Below are positions 24,095 to 35,730 of a stretch of 64,000 nt of DNA, piece by piece. Positions within the stretch are counted from its first letter, which is position 1; each line of letters starts with the position of its first letter. Source of the stretch: Oscheius sp. JU75 (taxonomy: Eukaryota > Nematoda > Chromadorea > Rhabditida > Rhabditidae); contig JASJZC010000002.1 in NCBI GenBank assembly GCA_037178855.1, positions 3,658,001-3,722,000 on the forward strand, given 5' to 3'. The position numbers were made by a program, and so were the translations under genes. Below the pieces are notes generated by a model. It was not told the origin of the DNA. It did no database searches and saw only the letters and a program-made list of their open reading frames with translations.

Positions 24095-24301
24095 ATGTGG
24101 TGGAAACGGAAGTCGGCCGACAAGTACACGGAGGAATGGGACAAGATCATGGCGAGATGTGGAAGAGGAGAGAAGGTCGGAGAGCTGCTTTCGATGTCAG
24201 ACCAAATCCTTCGAGCCGCATGCACCTGTGACGAAGCCGGAACTGTTCACACCTTGCAGAGAAGGGAACTCGAGGCCAGCATTCTCTTTTCTGCTACTTG
24301 A
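24095..24301 (+). CDS. Possible small ORF (uncertain)
   Basis: A 68-residue frame beginning MWWKRKSADKYTEEWDKI and including KVGELLSMSDQIL and a CTCDEAGT segment. Its ATG follows ATTTAG directly, so it may be a trans-spliced start or the second exon of a longer gene starting near 23961. I could not find an upstream exon in matching phase. No family is recognised. Confidence 0.25.
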   Translation: MWWKRKSADKYTEEWDKIMARCGRGEKVGELLSMSDQILRAACTCDEAGTVHTLQRRELEASILFSAT

Positions 24302-24438
24302 AGAGGTTCGAGTAAAGAGAGAAGGTTGGAACAAAGTGAACTTTTTTTGTACCTTGTATTGCTTCTCTCCTATGAGACGCTGAAAGACAGTCGGTCGGTG
24401 ACTTTGGTCCCATTGAGAATATTTGCATTTTGTGCGCA

Positions 24439-25350
24439 ATACGGAATCGCGAAACGAAAAGTTTAGTTACTAATTTCTCTTGTTAACTTGCTCTAATTGT
24501 CAGAACTTGTAACTTGATTTGTCAACTTCAACTCGCTTCTTCTTCTCGAAGTCAGCCGTTGCATCTGAGCATTGCTTGTTGCAAAACGAAATGAAACTAA
24601 GTAGCTGTTTTGGTAGTCTACTGATAGAAATTCTTACAATCGTCTAGAAAGATGAAGAAACGAAGATTAATCTCGGTGAAAAAGTCGGCTTGACAGCACA
24701 GACGTCGAAGAGTTGGAGTTGCGATCGAACAAGTGTAGTCATCCAGGACAGGATCTCAGACTTCCAGCAGCGTCTACTGCCATGAGCTTGATCAAACGAA
24801 CAAATTCTGATAACTGCTGTGTTGTTCTCTCCAAGTAGGTTTGAAAAGTCTTCTTTCTGCAAAATGCTCCATTCGGTAGGTCGTCTCTTCCAGTAACAGA
24901 TACCAGAAAAAATTGGAATTTGACGAAAAGGAAACACTCCCAACAATTTATTTTCAGATTTCCTGGTCCTCTTTGGTAGGAATCCTACACCACCTCGGCA
25001 CCGCCCTAGCCTCTAATACCCGATTTGAGCTCCGAAGCGCATCCGAAACCCAAATCGGCTCACCGGGCTAAAGACTGAAGCTTTCGGATCTGGATTACTT
25101 GGGACAATCCCAGACTCTAGTCAAGGTGATAGAGAATAAGCGAAAGCGAGACAAGAGTTTGGAAAAATAGAGGCACTTCACCTAGGAAATTTGTAGAAGA
25201 CGACATCACAGCAGGGCAGCAGACCTTGTAACTGCTGGACTAGAAGCGAGTTGAAGTTGACAAATCAAGTTACAAGTTCCGACAATTAGAGCAAGTTAAC
25301 AAGAGAGCCTAGTAACTAAACTTTTCGTTTTGCGCTTCGCGATTCCGTAT
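24439..25350. mobile_element. Non-autonomous inverted-repeat DNA element (about 0.9 kb)
   Basis: About 110 bp at 24439-24545 reappear as the reverse complement at about 25236-25350. The ends read TACGGAATCGCGA and TCGCGATTCCGTA, and both arms share AACGAAAAGTTTAGTTACTA and TTGTAACTTGATTTGTCAAC. The outermost bases are TA on both sides, as for Tc1/mariner-like insertion, but this is not proof of the class. No transposase frame is visible in the 690 bp interior. The right arm has a small insertion (AGCGC) relative to the left. Confidence 0.8.
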
Positions 25351-25657
25351 CAGATGTAGAACCACCTAGGCGTGTCAGACCGGCATGCTGACATGCCTAG
25401 AACTACCTTTTGAAGTCAACAAGCCACCATGTCCAGCGTATTTGATATAACAGATCGAGGGGAGGAATGATAGGATTTGGAAGTTTGCACTTCGTCAACT
25501 CGACAATATCAGATGTTCTATTCTTGAGAGACTTGATTAGCTTGACCTTCTTTCCTAATCGAACAAGGTTGTGGGAAAATACTTTATTATTAGCATACAA
25601 TAGAAGTTCTGTTCTTTATACAGACAACAAGACGTCGTACTCTCATCAGTACGATAC

Positions 25658-26949
25658 CTAGCGACGACGACAGCAGCTGCCTCCGCACTGGGAGAATCCG
25701 GAGCTGCAACCGCATCCGGATCCGCTGGAAGAGCATGGGACAACGATCTGAGCGGCCTGTTGACAGGTCTGCTGACAGGTGGACTGGCAGAGAGGAGCGC
25801 ACTGGATGGTAGCAGTGTTCTGGCAGTTGTTCATGCAACTGTTCTGGCAGCTATTCTGGCACTGGTTCTGCTGCTGCTGAACAACGATGACCTGGGGCTG
25901 AGAGTTTCCGCAGCTGTTCTGAATCCGATTTGTCATGGGTCAAGTGAATAGAAACTAACGGAACACTGGTTATTGCAAGACGACACGCACGTTGGGGTTG
26001 AACAGGCGCTCTGGCATTGGTTGGAGCACGAGCTCTGACAGTTGTTTCCGGACTGGGCGACGATGATGATGGGCTGCTGTTGGGTGCAAGAAGAGGAGCA
26101 CGAGGGCATGCACTGAGGCTGACAGGTAGGCTGACAGGCATTCTGGCAAGAGCTTTGGCAGGACTGGATGCAGATGGGAGTCTGACACGAGGACTGGCAC
26201 TGGTTCTGGCAAGTGTTCTGGCAGGAGTTCGAGTTGCCCTGGACGACGATGATCGGCTGCTGACTGCCTAAATCCTCTTGATTATTGTCATATTGTGAAC
26301 AGTCCAACCACCACAAGCTGGGGCACACTGGGACTGACAGTTGCAGTTGTTGGACTGACAGGTACTTTGGCAAGTGTTCTGGCAGGCGTTGCACTGGTTC
26401 TGAGCCTGTTGGAGAACGATGATTGGCTGCTAAACCCTCTTTTGTTATGGATTAAAGAGCAAAAACTCACAGAGGACCCGCCGCATTGAGGAGCACAAGC
26501 GTTGGAGCAGGTCTGTCCACAGGATGGGGCAGAGCAAGAACTCATACAGGAGGACTGGCACTGGTTGCACTGCTGCTGTTGCTGGAGAAGAATGACCTGC
26601 TGTCCACCTCCACACTGCTGGTTACCTAAACTTTATGTTTAACAACATTAAACGAAAAGAACTCACAGCTGGGAGCGCAAGAAGACTGACAGACAGGTGT
26701 AGCGCAGGAGCTCTGACATTGTTGCATACAGACGGGGACACAGCTGGACTGCTGAGGACAGCAGGAGCTAGAGGAGGAACTGCAGCACTGCCTCTTTGCT
26801 CTGGAGAGAGCCAACGGCTTCTTCTAGAGACTGAGAGTTAGACATAGAGACAAAAAAGTAAGAACCTCCTCATCGGGCTTGGACTCGTCCGCGAAAGCGG
26901 AGTAAGTAGCCAACAAAAACACGACGAGTGCGAGCGAGCGGCGGACCAT
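25658..26949 (-). CDS. ABU/PQN-like Cys/Gln-rich secreted structural protein
   Basis: A signal peptide (MVRRSLALVVFLLATYSA) is followed by a charged propeptide ending in a furin-like SRAKR site. After this comes a repetitive body of CxxxC units such as CQSSCQ, CQNTCQNQCQ and NNCQNTAT. These alternate with hydrophobic spacers (QPIIVLQQAQNQC, QQPIIVVQGN, QPQVIVVQQQQNQC). The end is a Ser/Gly/Cys-rich tail with CCRRR. Each repeat block starts at an exon boundary, which suggests growth by exon duplication. The composition and block design match the nematode ABU/PQN group, which makes disulfide-cross-linked pharyngeal cuticle. A TATAAAAG box and very short 5' UTR fit strong expression. Six exons. 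Confidence 0.78.
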
Positions 26950-26978
26950 TGCTTGTTCCGAGCATTGCCGGAGGGGCT

Positions 26979-26986
26979 CTTTTATA
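26979..26986 (-). promoter_or_regulatory. TATA box of the ABU/PQN-like gene
   Basis: TATAAAAG on the minus strand, 30 bp upstream of the ATG at 26949. Confidence 0.65.
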
Positions 26987-26989
26987 CGA

Positions 26990-28100
26990 GCCTGAGGGCG
27001 ACGGAAGCCGGTCGGCTGTGCGACCTCCCTCGCGTGTGACTCATCTCTTCCGGATATGATGAGACGTGCTACTGTGTCAGGACTAATGACGTCTAGACCA
27101 CTCATCAGTGTCGGCTACTGTACTGACATCGTTGGAGGATTGGAACTAGAGAGTACACAAAGACGGTTTGGTCAATGGTCAACAGACAGTTCTAAAGATC
27201 AAAGTGCTGGACATGACTGTTTTCTTCGAACTTCTTTCTTCTTCCAAAGAGAGCATCTTGTGAACAATTCAGTGACTTTCCTTGACCTATACTGCGCTTA
27301 GAGTAGAGTACTCTAGTCGACATGATATATGATAAGACTTCTTTCCATAGCTTGATCTTCAAACAATATAACTGGATTTCTTGAGAGTGCTCTTTTTTCT
27401 GATTGAATCACACGCTGCTCTGTGTTGCATGGCAAATTTGCAAACAATCCGCTCAGGCGGAGCAGAACACATTTCTCAGTGATATGATCTGTCAGCAGCT
27501 TGTACCTATGGATCTGTAAAGTTTTGAGCGACCCCGAAGTAATATGAAGTGACCAGAGATCTGTAGATGGGAACGTCCCAGACCAGTTCTCTCGTGTCTC
27601 CAACACGTGTCTGTGAGCATACAGATGGCGTAATCGATGTCGCTCATAACTGCATTCAACTTTTTTTAGTAGTTCCTGCTTGGGACAGGAGATGGGGCTT
27701 CGGTTTGGAGAAGCTTTTTATGTAGTGATCAAAATTCAACTACACTCTGGTACTTTTTCCTATCCGAAGCGGTATTCGCACTGTTTCAAAGATCTCAAAG
27801 ATGAATTCAAATCAGTTTGAGCCAGAACATACTACCTTGACGGGTGGATTCAAAACAACTCGAAAGATTCCGGTCCAAGAGCCTCCTGCCAAGCTTGTTT
27901 TGATCTACGAAGAAATCACACAAATACGACTGACAAAGAGTGTAGTAAATTTTTCTTTCGACTAATACGTGAGCCCACCTGCCCGAAGGATATAGAAAAA
28001 CAGAAACACTCGCCAGTTGTCTAATCAAAACTCAAAAATGTGAACACGGTTCTGTAACCTGTGTTTTCTCTTATCTGGGAGAGCCTCATCCTCGGACCCC
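26990..28100. other. Intergenic, nothing supported
   Basis: Minus-strand frames of 70-100 codons around 27313-27606 and 27807-28028 have no family resemblance and no consistent splice partners. I see no RNA gene or repeat. Confidence 0.4.
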
Positions 28101-28160
28101 GTATTTAAGCACACTCCTTTCTGAATCGTCCGACTCTCTCTCTGTACTGGTCCCCTAACT

Positions 28161-28612
28161 ATGACGAAACCCAAAACACCCGACACTGTCCAGTAGGTTT
28201 CACAAGCTGCTCTTCTAGACCTATATTGGGAGAGAAAGGACCGGAACCGTTTTCAGGATGACCTTGTCTGGTCGGGACTCTTTGTCTCTGGGTCTTCCGG
28301 AACGGCTTCTCCTATCAACGACCAAAGCGAGGATGGGCGGTCGCGACTGCTCTCCAGCGTCCAAACACATTCCAACGGCCAGCCGGTCAGTATATTTGTC
28401 CTCACAAACACTTTTGTTTGTCTTGAAGCGCACTGATATTTGATAGTGAGCGGCGCCTTTGGAGAAAAAGCGACCGCACCCTCGAGTGCCCCCAAGGGGT
28501 TCTTTTTCAACCGAAGGAGACGGAGCACAGTCCTGGGAATAGCCTTGACCGCGTGGTGACCCAAATAGAAATCCAAATGGCCTTTTCTCTCACGAGGGGA
28601 AAAAGAGAATAA
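28161..28612 (+). CDS. Candidate short gene, three exons, product unknown
   Basis: A TATTTAAG box at about 28104 is followed by an ATG at 28161 (MTKPKTPDTV). Two introns (about 28192-28257 and 28388-28446) have GT..AG ends and keep one frame open to TAA at 28610-28612. The stop overlaps an AATAAA. The predicted protein is about 108 residues, basic, with no recognised domain. It converges on the cuticlin gene, stops only 16 bp apart. Evidence is structural only, so it may be chance. Confidence 0.33.
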
Positions 28613-28628
28613 ATAGAATTTCTTGATG

Positions 28629-31423
28629 CTAGTAGTCGGGCATACCCTGCTTGTCTTTGAGCCTTCGAATCGACCGTCTGTAGAAATGCCGCTGCAAACA
28701 GATGACCATCACCAGGGCCACCTAAAGTTGACCCTTTGACTTTGTTTTAAGGAGACTGACCTCTGAGACGAGAGCCAGAGACAGGATTGATGTCTGCAGT
28801 GTGCTAAGCCTTTCGGCAACTACTGAAGCGACGGGATTGCTGTCAACCTGACTCCTCTGACTGCCCTGTGAAACTGGACTGTCTGCCGTAAACACGGCCA
28901 TCTGAATGACGTTGTTTGGACAGATAGGCCCAAACCTCTGCTGCCTCGACCTCGACTGTCAGTCTTTCCCGTTCATCCTTACTTCTCGGTCTTCTGCTTC
29001 CATAGTACACATTAGCTGCTTCAGGGGACGGGAGAGGATCATCCTCAGGAAGACCTCCGAGTGGAGAGGACAACATCCTGGTCTGGTATCCTTCTCCTTT
29101 GTCTATCCAACTTGTCGGCAAATTACCCGACTCTTTTTCTGAATCTGTTTGTGTGTTGTGCTCGTAAAACTGTACCCAGATTGGTAGCATCAACAATTTC
29201 CAGACCATAGTTTTCCTTATCCTCTTCTTGAACAGTTCCTGGACTCCACGTGGAAGTAAACTTCAAGGGTTGAGGTTCTGTAGCCGATTCCATGATTCCG
29301 TTACCGGTGAATCGAGATGAATCGAATGGTAGAGTTGTTGCTTTCTGAATGATGGGTCGAATGGAAACTAAGAGCTTACCCGATAACTGTGAGAAGTTTG
29401 TGGAGTCAAATGGACAGTAGCTCTGAAAAGATACGTACACATTGTTGTTTAGGAAGAAAACCTTGATAAGTCACTTGTGGAAGGTAGAGGCGAAGGAAAG
29501 GGTGCCTCTTCCCCAGCTCTTGGTTGCTCCAGTTCCTGAAGAGAATCCGATATGACCTTCTGCCAGTCAGTGGTAGTGGTTTCCATTGCTCTGTACTGAA
29601 CCGGCACCGGTTTCAGATCTTTCTGGTTACAGGTCGGAGGCTGAAAGTTTGTTTCGAAGAGAATGCAACAACACTTACAGCAATTCCCTCACAGCCCTGT
29701 TCAGACTTTCGACACAGGGTTATTGAGCAGGAGAAGTGGACCATCACCTACGAATCTCTAGTATGACTGAGAAAAGACTGACTACCTGGTCAGCAAACTT
29801 GAAAGCCTTCATGTTGGTGTACACAAGGGAAAGATTGTCGTTGTATACGAGGTCCGGCACGAGATCTGTATCAATTACGCATCTGAAACTTGTTTTAACT
29901 GTTTGATTGAATTTACAGTAAAGTATAAGCTGACAAATGCTTTCCTCACCCTCTCTCATCGACCAGTCTGTACTCTTCTCCTGCCTCGTTCCGAACCAGA
30001 CAGCTGTGAACCAGAAAACCGCTCGAATCTGAACTTATAGTTTGTATATTCTCGTCGTTTCTCACCCGTATCGCATGACCATCGATGCACAACACTGTCT
30101 CCAACATTGGCAAATCGGATTGGAACTCCTTCCAGTGTCTTCGCCAACACGTCATAGTGACAAGTTGGTCCCTTTGATGATTCTTGGACAGGCATCGTGG
30201 TCAGATCACTAGAAGTTCTTGTTTTCAATTGATCATGACACTAACTTGACATCAATCTGTTGACTGACGTGGGTATCGAGCTGTCGATAGACACAACTCA
30301 ATCGATAGGCTCTGTCCCCGGCAGTGACCAGCAGTGGATGTCTCTGCACGACTACCGTAACCTCGTAGGATACAGCCGGTGGGTTACTCTAAACTGGCGC
30401 CAAGTTAAACAGAAACCGGAGGATGTGGAGGACTAGTTTTTAGTTGACAAGATTCAATGGGACAGTTGTTGGCAAAAAGCTGAAACTATTTAGTGCAATT
30501 ACTGACCGTATGATGCCGTCGAACATTGCAGTCGCCCCGGTAGGGAATACTGAGGAGGACAGGGGTAGAGGTTGGTGAGTCGACGAACGACGAATGACAA
30601 GTACTGGAAACTGGCTTTTTTGCTGGAGGAATGAAAAGATGCTTATGGGAAGGATTGAAGGTCGCCGTTTGGGGCAAGCTGCGATTACCACAGCTACAAA
30701 CTGGCTCCAAACCGACACTTTTCGAAGTGAGGAGAAGCTTATGGGAAAGGGAAAACAGTCAAGACTGTGACTCATGTCGCACATAATTACAAAGTGCTGT
30801 GGCATTTGCTCTGAACTGAGTTATTTTCCAAATTCCGAATAATTCAAATGTGAGTGAAAACTGGAAGCCTTAGAGAGACTCCGTTTCAATGGTTCGGTAA
30901 GTTAGTCTGAACATTCCAATTCTCCAAACCGTAAAGGTGACTTGAAACTTTGTGGCCCTCGATATGCTCGTACTGTAACTACCTTTTGTAAATATTTGAA
31001 ATCGAACTTTTGGACCCTTTTACAAATTTTTGAACTTTTTTACTGTAACTAGTTAGGAAACTAATTAGTGCAAGTTTTCCAAAAGAACTCTATTAAGTGC
31101 ACCACAGTTAGTGGACAGACTTTGGTAGAGTTATTCTCTGTTGTCTCCCGACTTTTTGACTGCCTCTCTTGACTGTGACTCACTCTGAGAAGAAGAAGCC
31201 CTTGGCATAGATGTGGCCGGAAAAGTTCCCGATTGGCTTCACAAAGAGTTGGATGCCATCTGGAGTGCAGTCCTAAATATCTCTGCACAAATTACTCCCA
31301 GTAACCAACCAATCTCGGTGGATCGTGATAAAAAGCGGATGTTGGGTCACTCGTGGTCCTGTACGGTAGTAGATTGGCGCTGACTTGAAAGACTAGAAAA
31401 GGTAGTAGTGAATAAGAGATCAT
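28629..31423 (-). CDS. Cuticlin-like ZP-domain transmembrane protein
   Basis: Cuticlins are ZP-domain proteins that polymerise in the nematode cuticle. Start: MISYSLLPFLVFQVSA, a clean signal peptide (31423), then CTPDGIQLFVKPIGNFSG, HIYAKGFFFS, CHSSFVDSP, CNVRRHHT, then YEVTVVVQRHPLLVT and DRAYRLSCVYRQLD. The ZP-C side follows: PTCHYDVLAKTLEGVPIRFA, VVHRWSCDT, VHSCLVRNEAGEEYRLVDER, then FKFADQ and SCSITLCRKSEQGCEGIAPP. The C-terminal part is long and low-complexity. It ends in a membrane segment (SILSLALVSEVALVMVICL) and a short basic tail ending QGMPDY. About eleven exons. The intron after the first ZP block is about 580 bp. Order and spacing of the conserved cysteines match C. elegans cut/cutl proteins. 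Confidence 0.9.
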
Positions 31424-32568
31424 GGTACAGTCGAGGAGAGAGGCTTGAACTGTCACTGTTAGGGCAACTTAGGGCGGGGCTGACCATATTTGAAAAAGAG
31501 CGCCGAGGAAAGACATACCGGTTACCAAATCCAATAGCCATTGTGAGGCTTATGCCGTCGGAGATCCATGCTGGAGGGGAAAAGGGGCAAAGGATTTTGT
31601 TGCGAACGAGTCAAAAAAGTAGATAACCAGGGGAACATGTACAAGCGGTTGGAGCGCAAAGATGCGTCCATCTGTCTCTCTCTCTCTCTATTTTAGAAAG
31701 TTCAGGGTACTTCGACTCAGGCTTTGCATCAGTTCAGGGGAAGTATACGTTTGTTGATCTGCTTTACTTCGTGTAAATTTCCTATAGGACCTCTCAGGAT
31801 TTGAACAACCTGATACTTTAGTTGGCTTGTCTGATTCCTAGTCTCTTGACCAACTATAATCAGAAACACGTCAAGCCTCAATGCTCTTGAAGTATTTTTA
31901 TCTTCAAACTTGGCTTCTCAGTCTGAGATCTTCTGTCTCATCTTGTCGCTATTGATTTAAACGTTGCTAACTCAACCATCTTACTCATTGTCAAGGTCTC
32001 TCTAGTCCTCTTTCCCTTATGCCGAGACCTCTAGCCTGTTTCCTGGAATCAACAACGTAGAAGCCTTGCGCTTCTTTCGCCCTTGTTTTAAACACGGAAG
32101 TTCTCTCAATAAGATCTCTGTCCTGCTCTGACCACTTCCTAACCTTGCCCTGGATGAACAAACATTCTTGGAAAGAGTTCTTCCTTCCGAAATGTGGATC
32201 GTACCATGCAAATAGTGAACTGTTCGCAACAAAGTAATTACCAAAATGTTAGAGAAATTCTGGGGAGATCAAGATGTGACGGGAACTCGTGGACTGAAGA
32301 AAGTCGTACTCTCAATGGCAGTATCGATTCCAAACAGACTGTTCCCTAGCAGATTCCCTCATTGGCAAACACTACAAGTTCAACCTTGGACGCTTTCCGA
32401 GGCAACTGTTCACTTGGTCAACCACTGGAACATGCTAGAGGGGGTTTCAGAATAGACCATTTACTGACCAAAATCTGTACAAATATATCGGTTAGGCAGC
32501 ACAATAGAAATCTGAAAGATACTCGTCGGGGAAAGAAGACAGGGGGAGATCGGGAGCCATTTTGATCT
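31424..32568. other. Intergenic upstream of cuticlin / downstream of Clc-like gene
   Basis: No gene supported. Contains a CTCTCT tract at about 31676. It includes the promoter side of the cuticlin gene on the minus strand and the 3' side of the Clc-like gene. Confidence 0.4.
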
Positions 32569-33568
32569 TTAGGCCAACTCTGGAGGCGGGTGGTAGATGG
32601 TCTTTTCCTTGTAATGAATCTCCTCGTGGTCCTTGTCACAGATCAATAGCAGAGTTCCAGCGAAAGTCAAAACAATGGCTCCCCAAGCGATTCCATAAGA
32701 CCAATCGACCTGAGATCTGTTTTGAGACAAACTGAAACGTTACATACCTCCCAATCTCTTCTGGATCCGTAGTCTCTCATTTTGGAGTAGAATACTGCGG
32801 GGAAGACGATCAGAGCGATGAGTTCACAGAGAACGGCAAGAATGGCGAACCAGGTGGCGAAGCGGTAGCTATTGAACTTCTTTCGCGAGTCGGAAAAGCT
32901 TAGACCGCAGACGTTTAGGATGAAGGCAACGGCTGTGAGGACGACTGCGGCGATCATCAGACCAGCTACGGCTTTGATATAGGCTGAAACAGTTGAATGA
33001 GTTTTGGAGACATGTCTAGACAGCCGGTATATTATGCCAGGAATCCCCATTCTTCCCCTCATACGGCACTGAGAGGCTGGACAAGCATGAAGAACAAATT
33101 GCCTCGTCTGAAGCAGGCAACCTTGTACTATCTCGATTGGTAGAGTTACCCGTACGGTATAGATGGCTCAAATGCTCCAAACAGTAGGACTCTTTCATTT
33201 TATCCGGATTTAGAGGTATACCCGACCAAACAACTCACCACTGTCCCTCTGCGGACTGTGACAATGTCCCGGCATGGGTGCCATTGGCAGTGGAGTGGCG
33301 TGAGTCGGCTCATTGTCAGAAGTGCACTCTAGGAAGAGTCCCGTCCGGAACGAGCCTAAAGATTCTATTATTTGGTCCGTATTGACACTTGCCTGATGTC
33401 AACCAGTAGGTCGAAGCAATTGAGACGATTCCTAACGCAATGGCTATCGCAAAACATAACAGTGATGCGATCTGAACAACATAAATCAAATATAGTACTT
33501 AAACGACTCACTTTGAGGGGTCGAAAGACAGAAACGGTCTCTATCGTGGTCGTTTGTGTGGCTGCCAT
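32569..33568 (-). CDS. Clc-like (claudin/PMP22-type) four-TM membrane protein
   Basis: Member of the nematode Clc-like family (claudin superfamily), a plasma-membrane protein possibly tied to cell contacts or ion permeability. Exons join as MAATQTTTIETVSVFRPLK; TM1 IASLLCFAIAIALGIVSIAS with TYWLTS; extracellular loop SFRTGLFLECTSDNEPTHAT; TM2 AYIKAVAGLMIAAVVLTAVA; TM3 FATWFAILAVLCELIALIVF; then SKMRDYGSRRDWE; TM4 WSYGIAWGAIVLTFAGTLLL. The cytoplasmic tail is ICDKDHEEIHYKEKTIYHPP and ends PPELA. The tail and the DWSYGxAWGA block are diagnostic of the family. One Cys of the usual loop pair is visible (LECTSD). Confidence 0.9.
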
Positions 33569-35219
33569 GCCTGAAAATTGATGATCATAATAGCGGGGTA
33601 GGAGGAGAGGCGAGGATTTGATTGAACTGTCAATCAAGCGGCCTCATTGAACGGGCTCTCCCTCTACATTCCTATCCAAATTCAAAAAGGGATTTCAAGA
33701 TGTCGAACGGTGTGCCCAAATAGGTCAACCCGTCGTCGCCTTGAACCCGAAACCGGTAGGGGGACATCTAATTTGCATGGAAGCGGGCAGTCAGGCGCGA
33801 AATGGTTGAGAGAGAGAACAGTGTTCCGATTGGAAATAGAGTGTGTGGCGGAGGGTAAATTGGATAAGGAGCCGATTATAAACAGCTGTTGCGGGATTTT
33901 ATTAGTGGGAAGTAACTGATGTAGGCGAAAATAAACACAACTGTTCGCATTCAAGTAGAACAAGAAACAAAGAAACAGATACTAGAAATGTAAGGGGATG
34001 AATTCTGAGATGGTCAGAGAACTTTGGAAAACTTTTTATGGCAAGCGAATTTTGAGAATGAGGCAATCATGGGACTATCAAGACTTTTGGTTGTCCTTAC
34101 TGCTCTAAAAAAAAAGTTGAGAACTAGAAGATAGATCAAACAGCTCAGAAGGTGTAACGATCCTAATAACAAACTACCTTCACAATTGACATTTGATATC
34201 TGTAACTATCCTCTGTCAAGTGTTATTCAAAGAGTACTGGAAAAGCTCAGCCAGAAGCGTTGGCGACTTGTAGTTAAACCTATGTCCCTGAATATCTGCC
34301 CAGGATGAGTGGCACAGTCCACATAAAAACTAGCTCGGCATTGTGAGCCCTTTGAACAACCAGCTATTTTTCACTCAGCAGGGGATTGAGGGGTATTTGG
34401 GTCAAACCGGACCGCCTGGTGAAAATCTTGGGAAGTTCGGTTACCTGGAACTTCGACATAGACATTCAATCTGTCTCTGAGGACGAAACATTCCGACAAA
34501 CTGGCCTTTGTTTTTCGTGAGAGAGAACTGTGATGAATACAAACATCCTAGTTATAGTTGCAAGTGGCAAAAGCAATAAAATGTTGCGGGAAGACGATGG
34601 CAGAGGGAACGGGACTTTGAAAGGGGGAGCAATTTTACACTCGACTGAGTGACAAATTGGCGAGAACACCTGGAACAGAGGAGGGTGGCCGTCGTCTCAA
34701 GGCTAGAAACTCAGCGGGAGACGAGGAGGATTATTCCGCCTCGGCAGTAAAAACTTCGGAATTGAACTGGTTCGATCTCCAGGTCCATTAAAATAAGGGA
34801 AAGAGGACGACATTTCAAAAGGAGTCGAATTGACCATTCCCGACACAATATTGCCTTTTGGAGGAGGAAACCTCCACGCACTCATTTCCTCTCCATTCTT
34901 TTGTTTAGGAGAGAAAGGCAGAAAGTTGGCTCTTTGTTTCTATTCTGACAGGGCTGTTCCCGCCAAACAGGTTGGTTTTCGTTTTATGAGCAGCACTCAA
35001 AGTCTTGTCAGTTTAACGATCCTCAGGGTCAGTCATGTAGGTCGACGCCTGTGTTAATCGGGAGAGGACTGGGTCGCTAATCTCTTCCAGATACCGTTTG
35101 GTACCCAAATTATTCCCTAGTATGAGTTTTCAAAAGTTGAAGTTTTTCTCGTTATCGATAACTTTCCAAAGTTAGCAAACATAGCCAATGGGGCTCCGGA
35201 AGAAATGGACGACTTGTGC

Positions 35220-35400
35220 AAAACAAGTTTGGCTGGTGTCGTGTTGGGGCTCGTGGCAGGTAGATGACGTTCCAGTCAAGCTACCGTGACAGAAGCAACC
35301 TTTTTCAGAGACGCCTCTCGCAAACTGACTTGACTTGCATAATGTAATTGCTGTCACAAAGTAAATGTGACAATTTGGCAATTAGGGCTTCAGACAGACA
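35220..35400 (-). repeat. Dispersed repeat, copy 1 (longer)
   Basis: The reverse complement matches 50324-50439: shared runs include TGTCTGTCTG, GTGACAGCAATTA, ATGCAAGTCAAGTCA, CACGAGCCCC and CAGCCAAACTTGT. This copy carries about 70 extra bases in the middle. No coding capacity. Confidence 0.75.
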
Positions 35401-35654
35401 CATAGACACAGAGGCTTTCGGTACTTTGAACTCTCGGCTTCGCCGCCTGGTCGGCGGTTTTATTGAGCAAGAAACAAAAACTCTGCAAGAAGCAAAAGCA
35501 ATAACTAAAGCAGTCAAAACAGTAAGTTACCAACTCAAAAAACTTTCTTCTTGCTTTAATTTGACATAGTCAAACAGTTCAATAGATCAAAAAAAAAAGT
35601 TGACGGAGCGACCCAGAGCATCTGTTGCACTGTTTTTCTCGTCAAACCCGTCTT

Positions 35655-35730
35655 GTCAACTCTAATCTGGGATGACACTTGACAGAAAAGGCCACAAACA
35701 TTGTCAAGTGTTATCCCAGATTAGAGTTAA
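35655..35730. repeat. Long hairpin (inverted repeat)
   Basis: Arms of about 27 bp around AACTCTAATCTGGGAT (35658 on) and ATCCCAGATTAGAGTT (ending about 35728) pair with one or two mismatches over an 18-20 bp loop. It looks like a miniature inverted-repeat element or a structured transcript. Confidence 0.75.

Noticed and set aside
25760..26489. Several plus-strand frames rich in Leu/Ala/Gly
   Set aside because: They are shadows of the repetitive ABU/PQN-like gene on the other strand.
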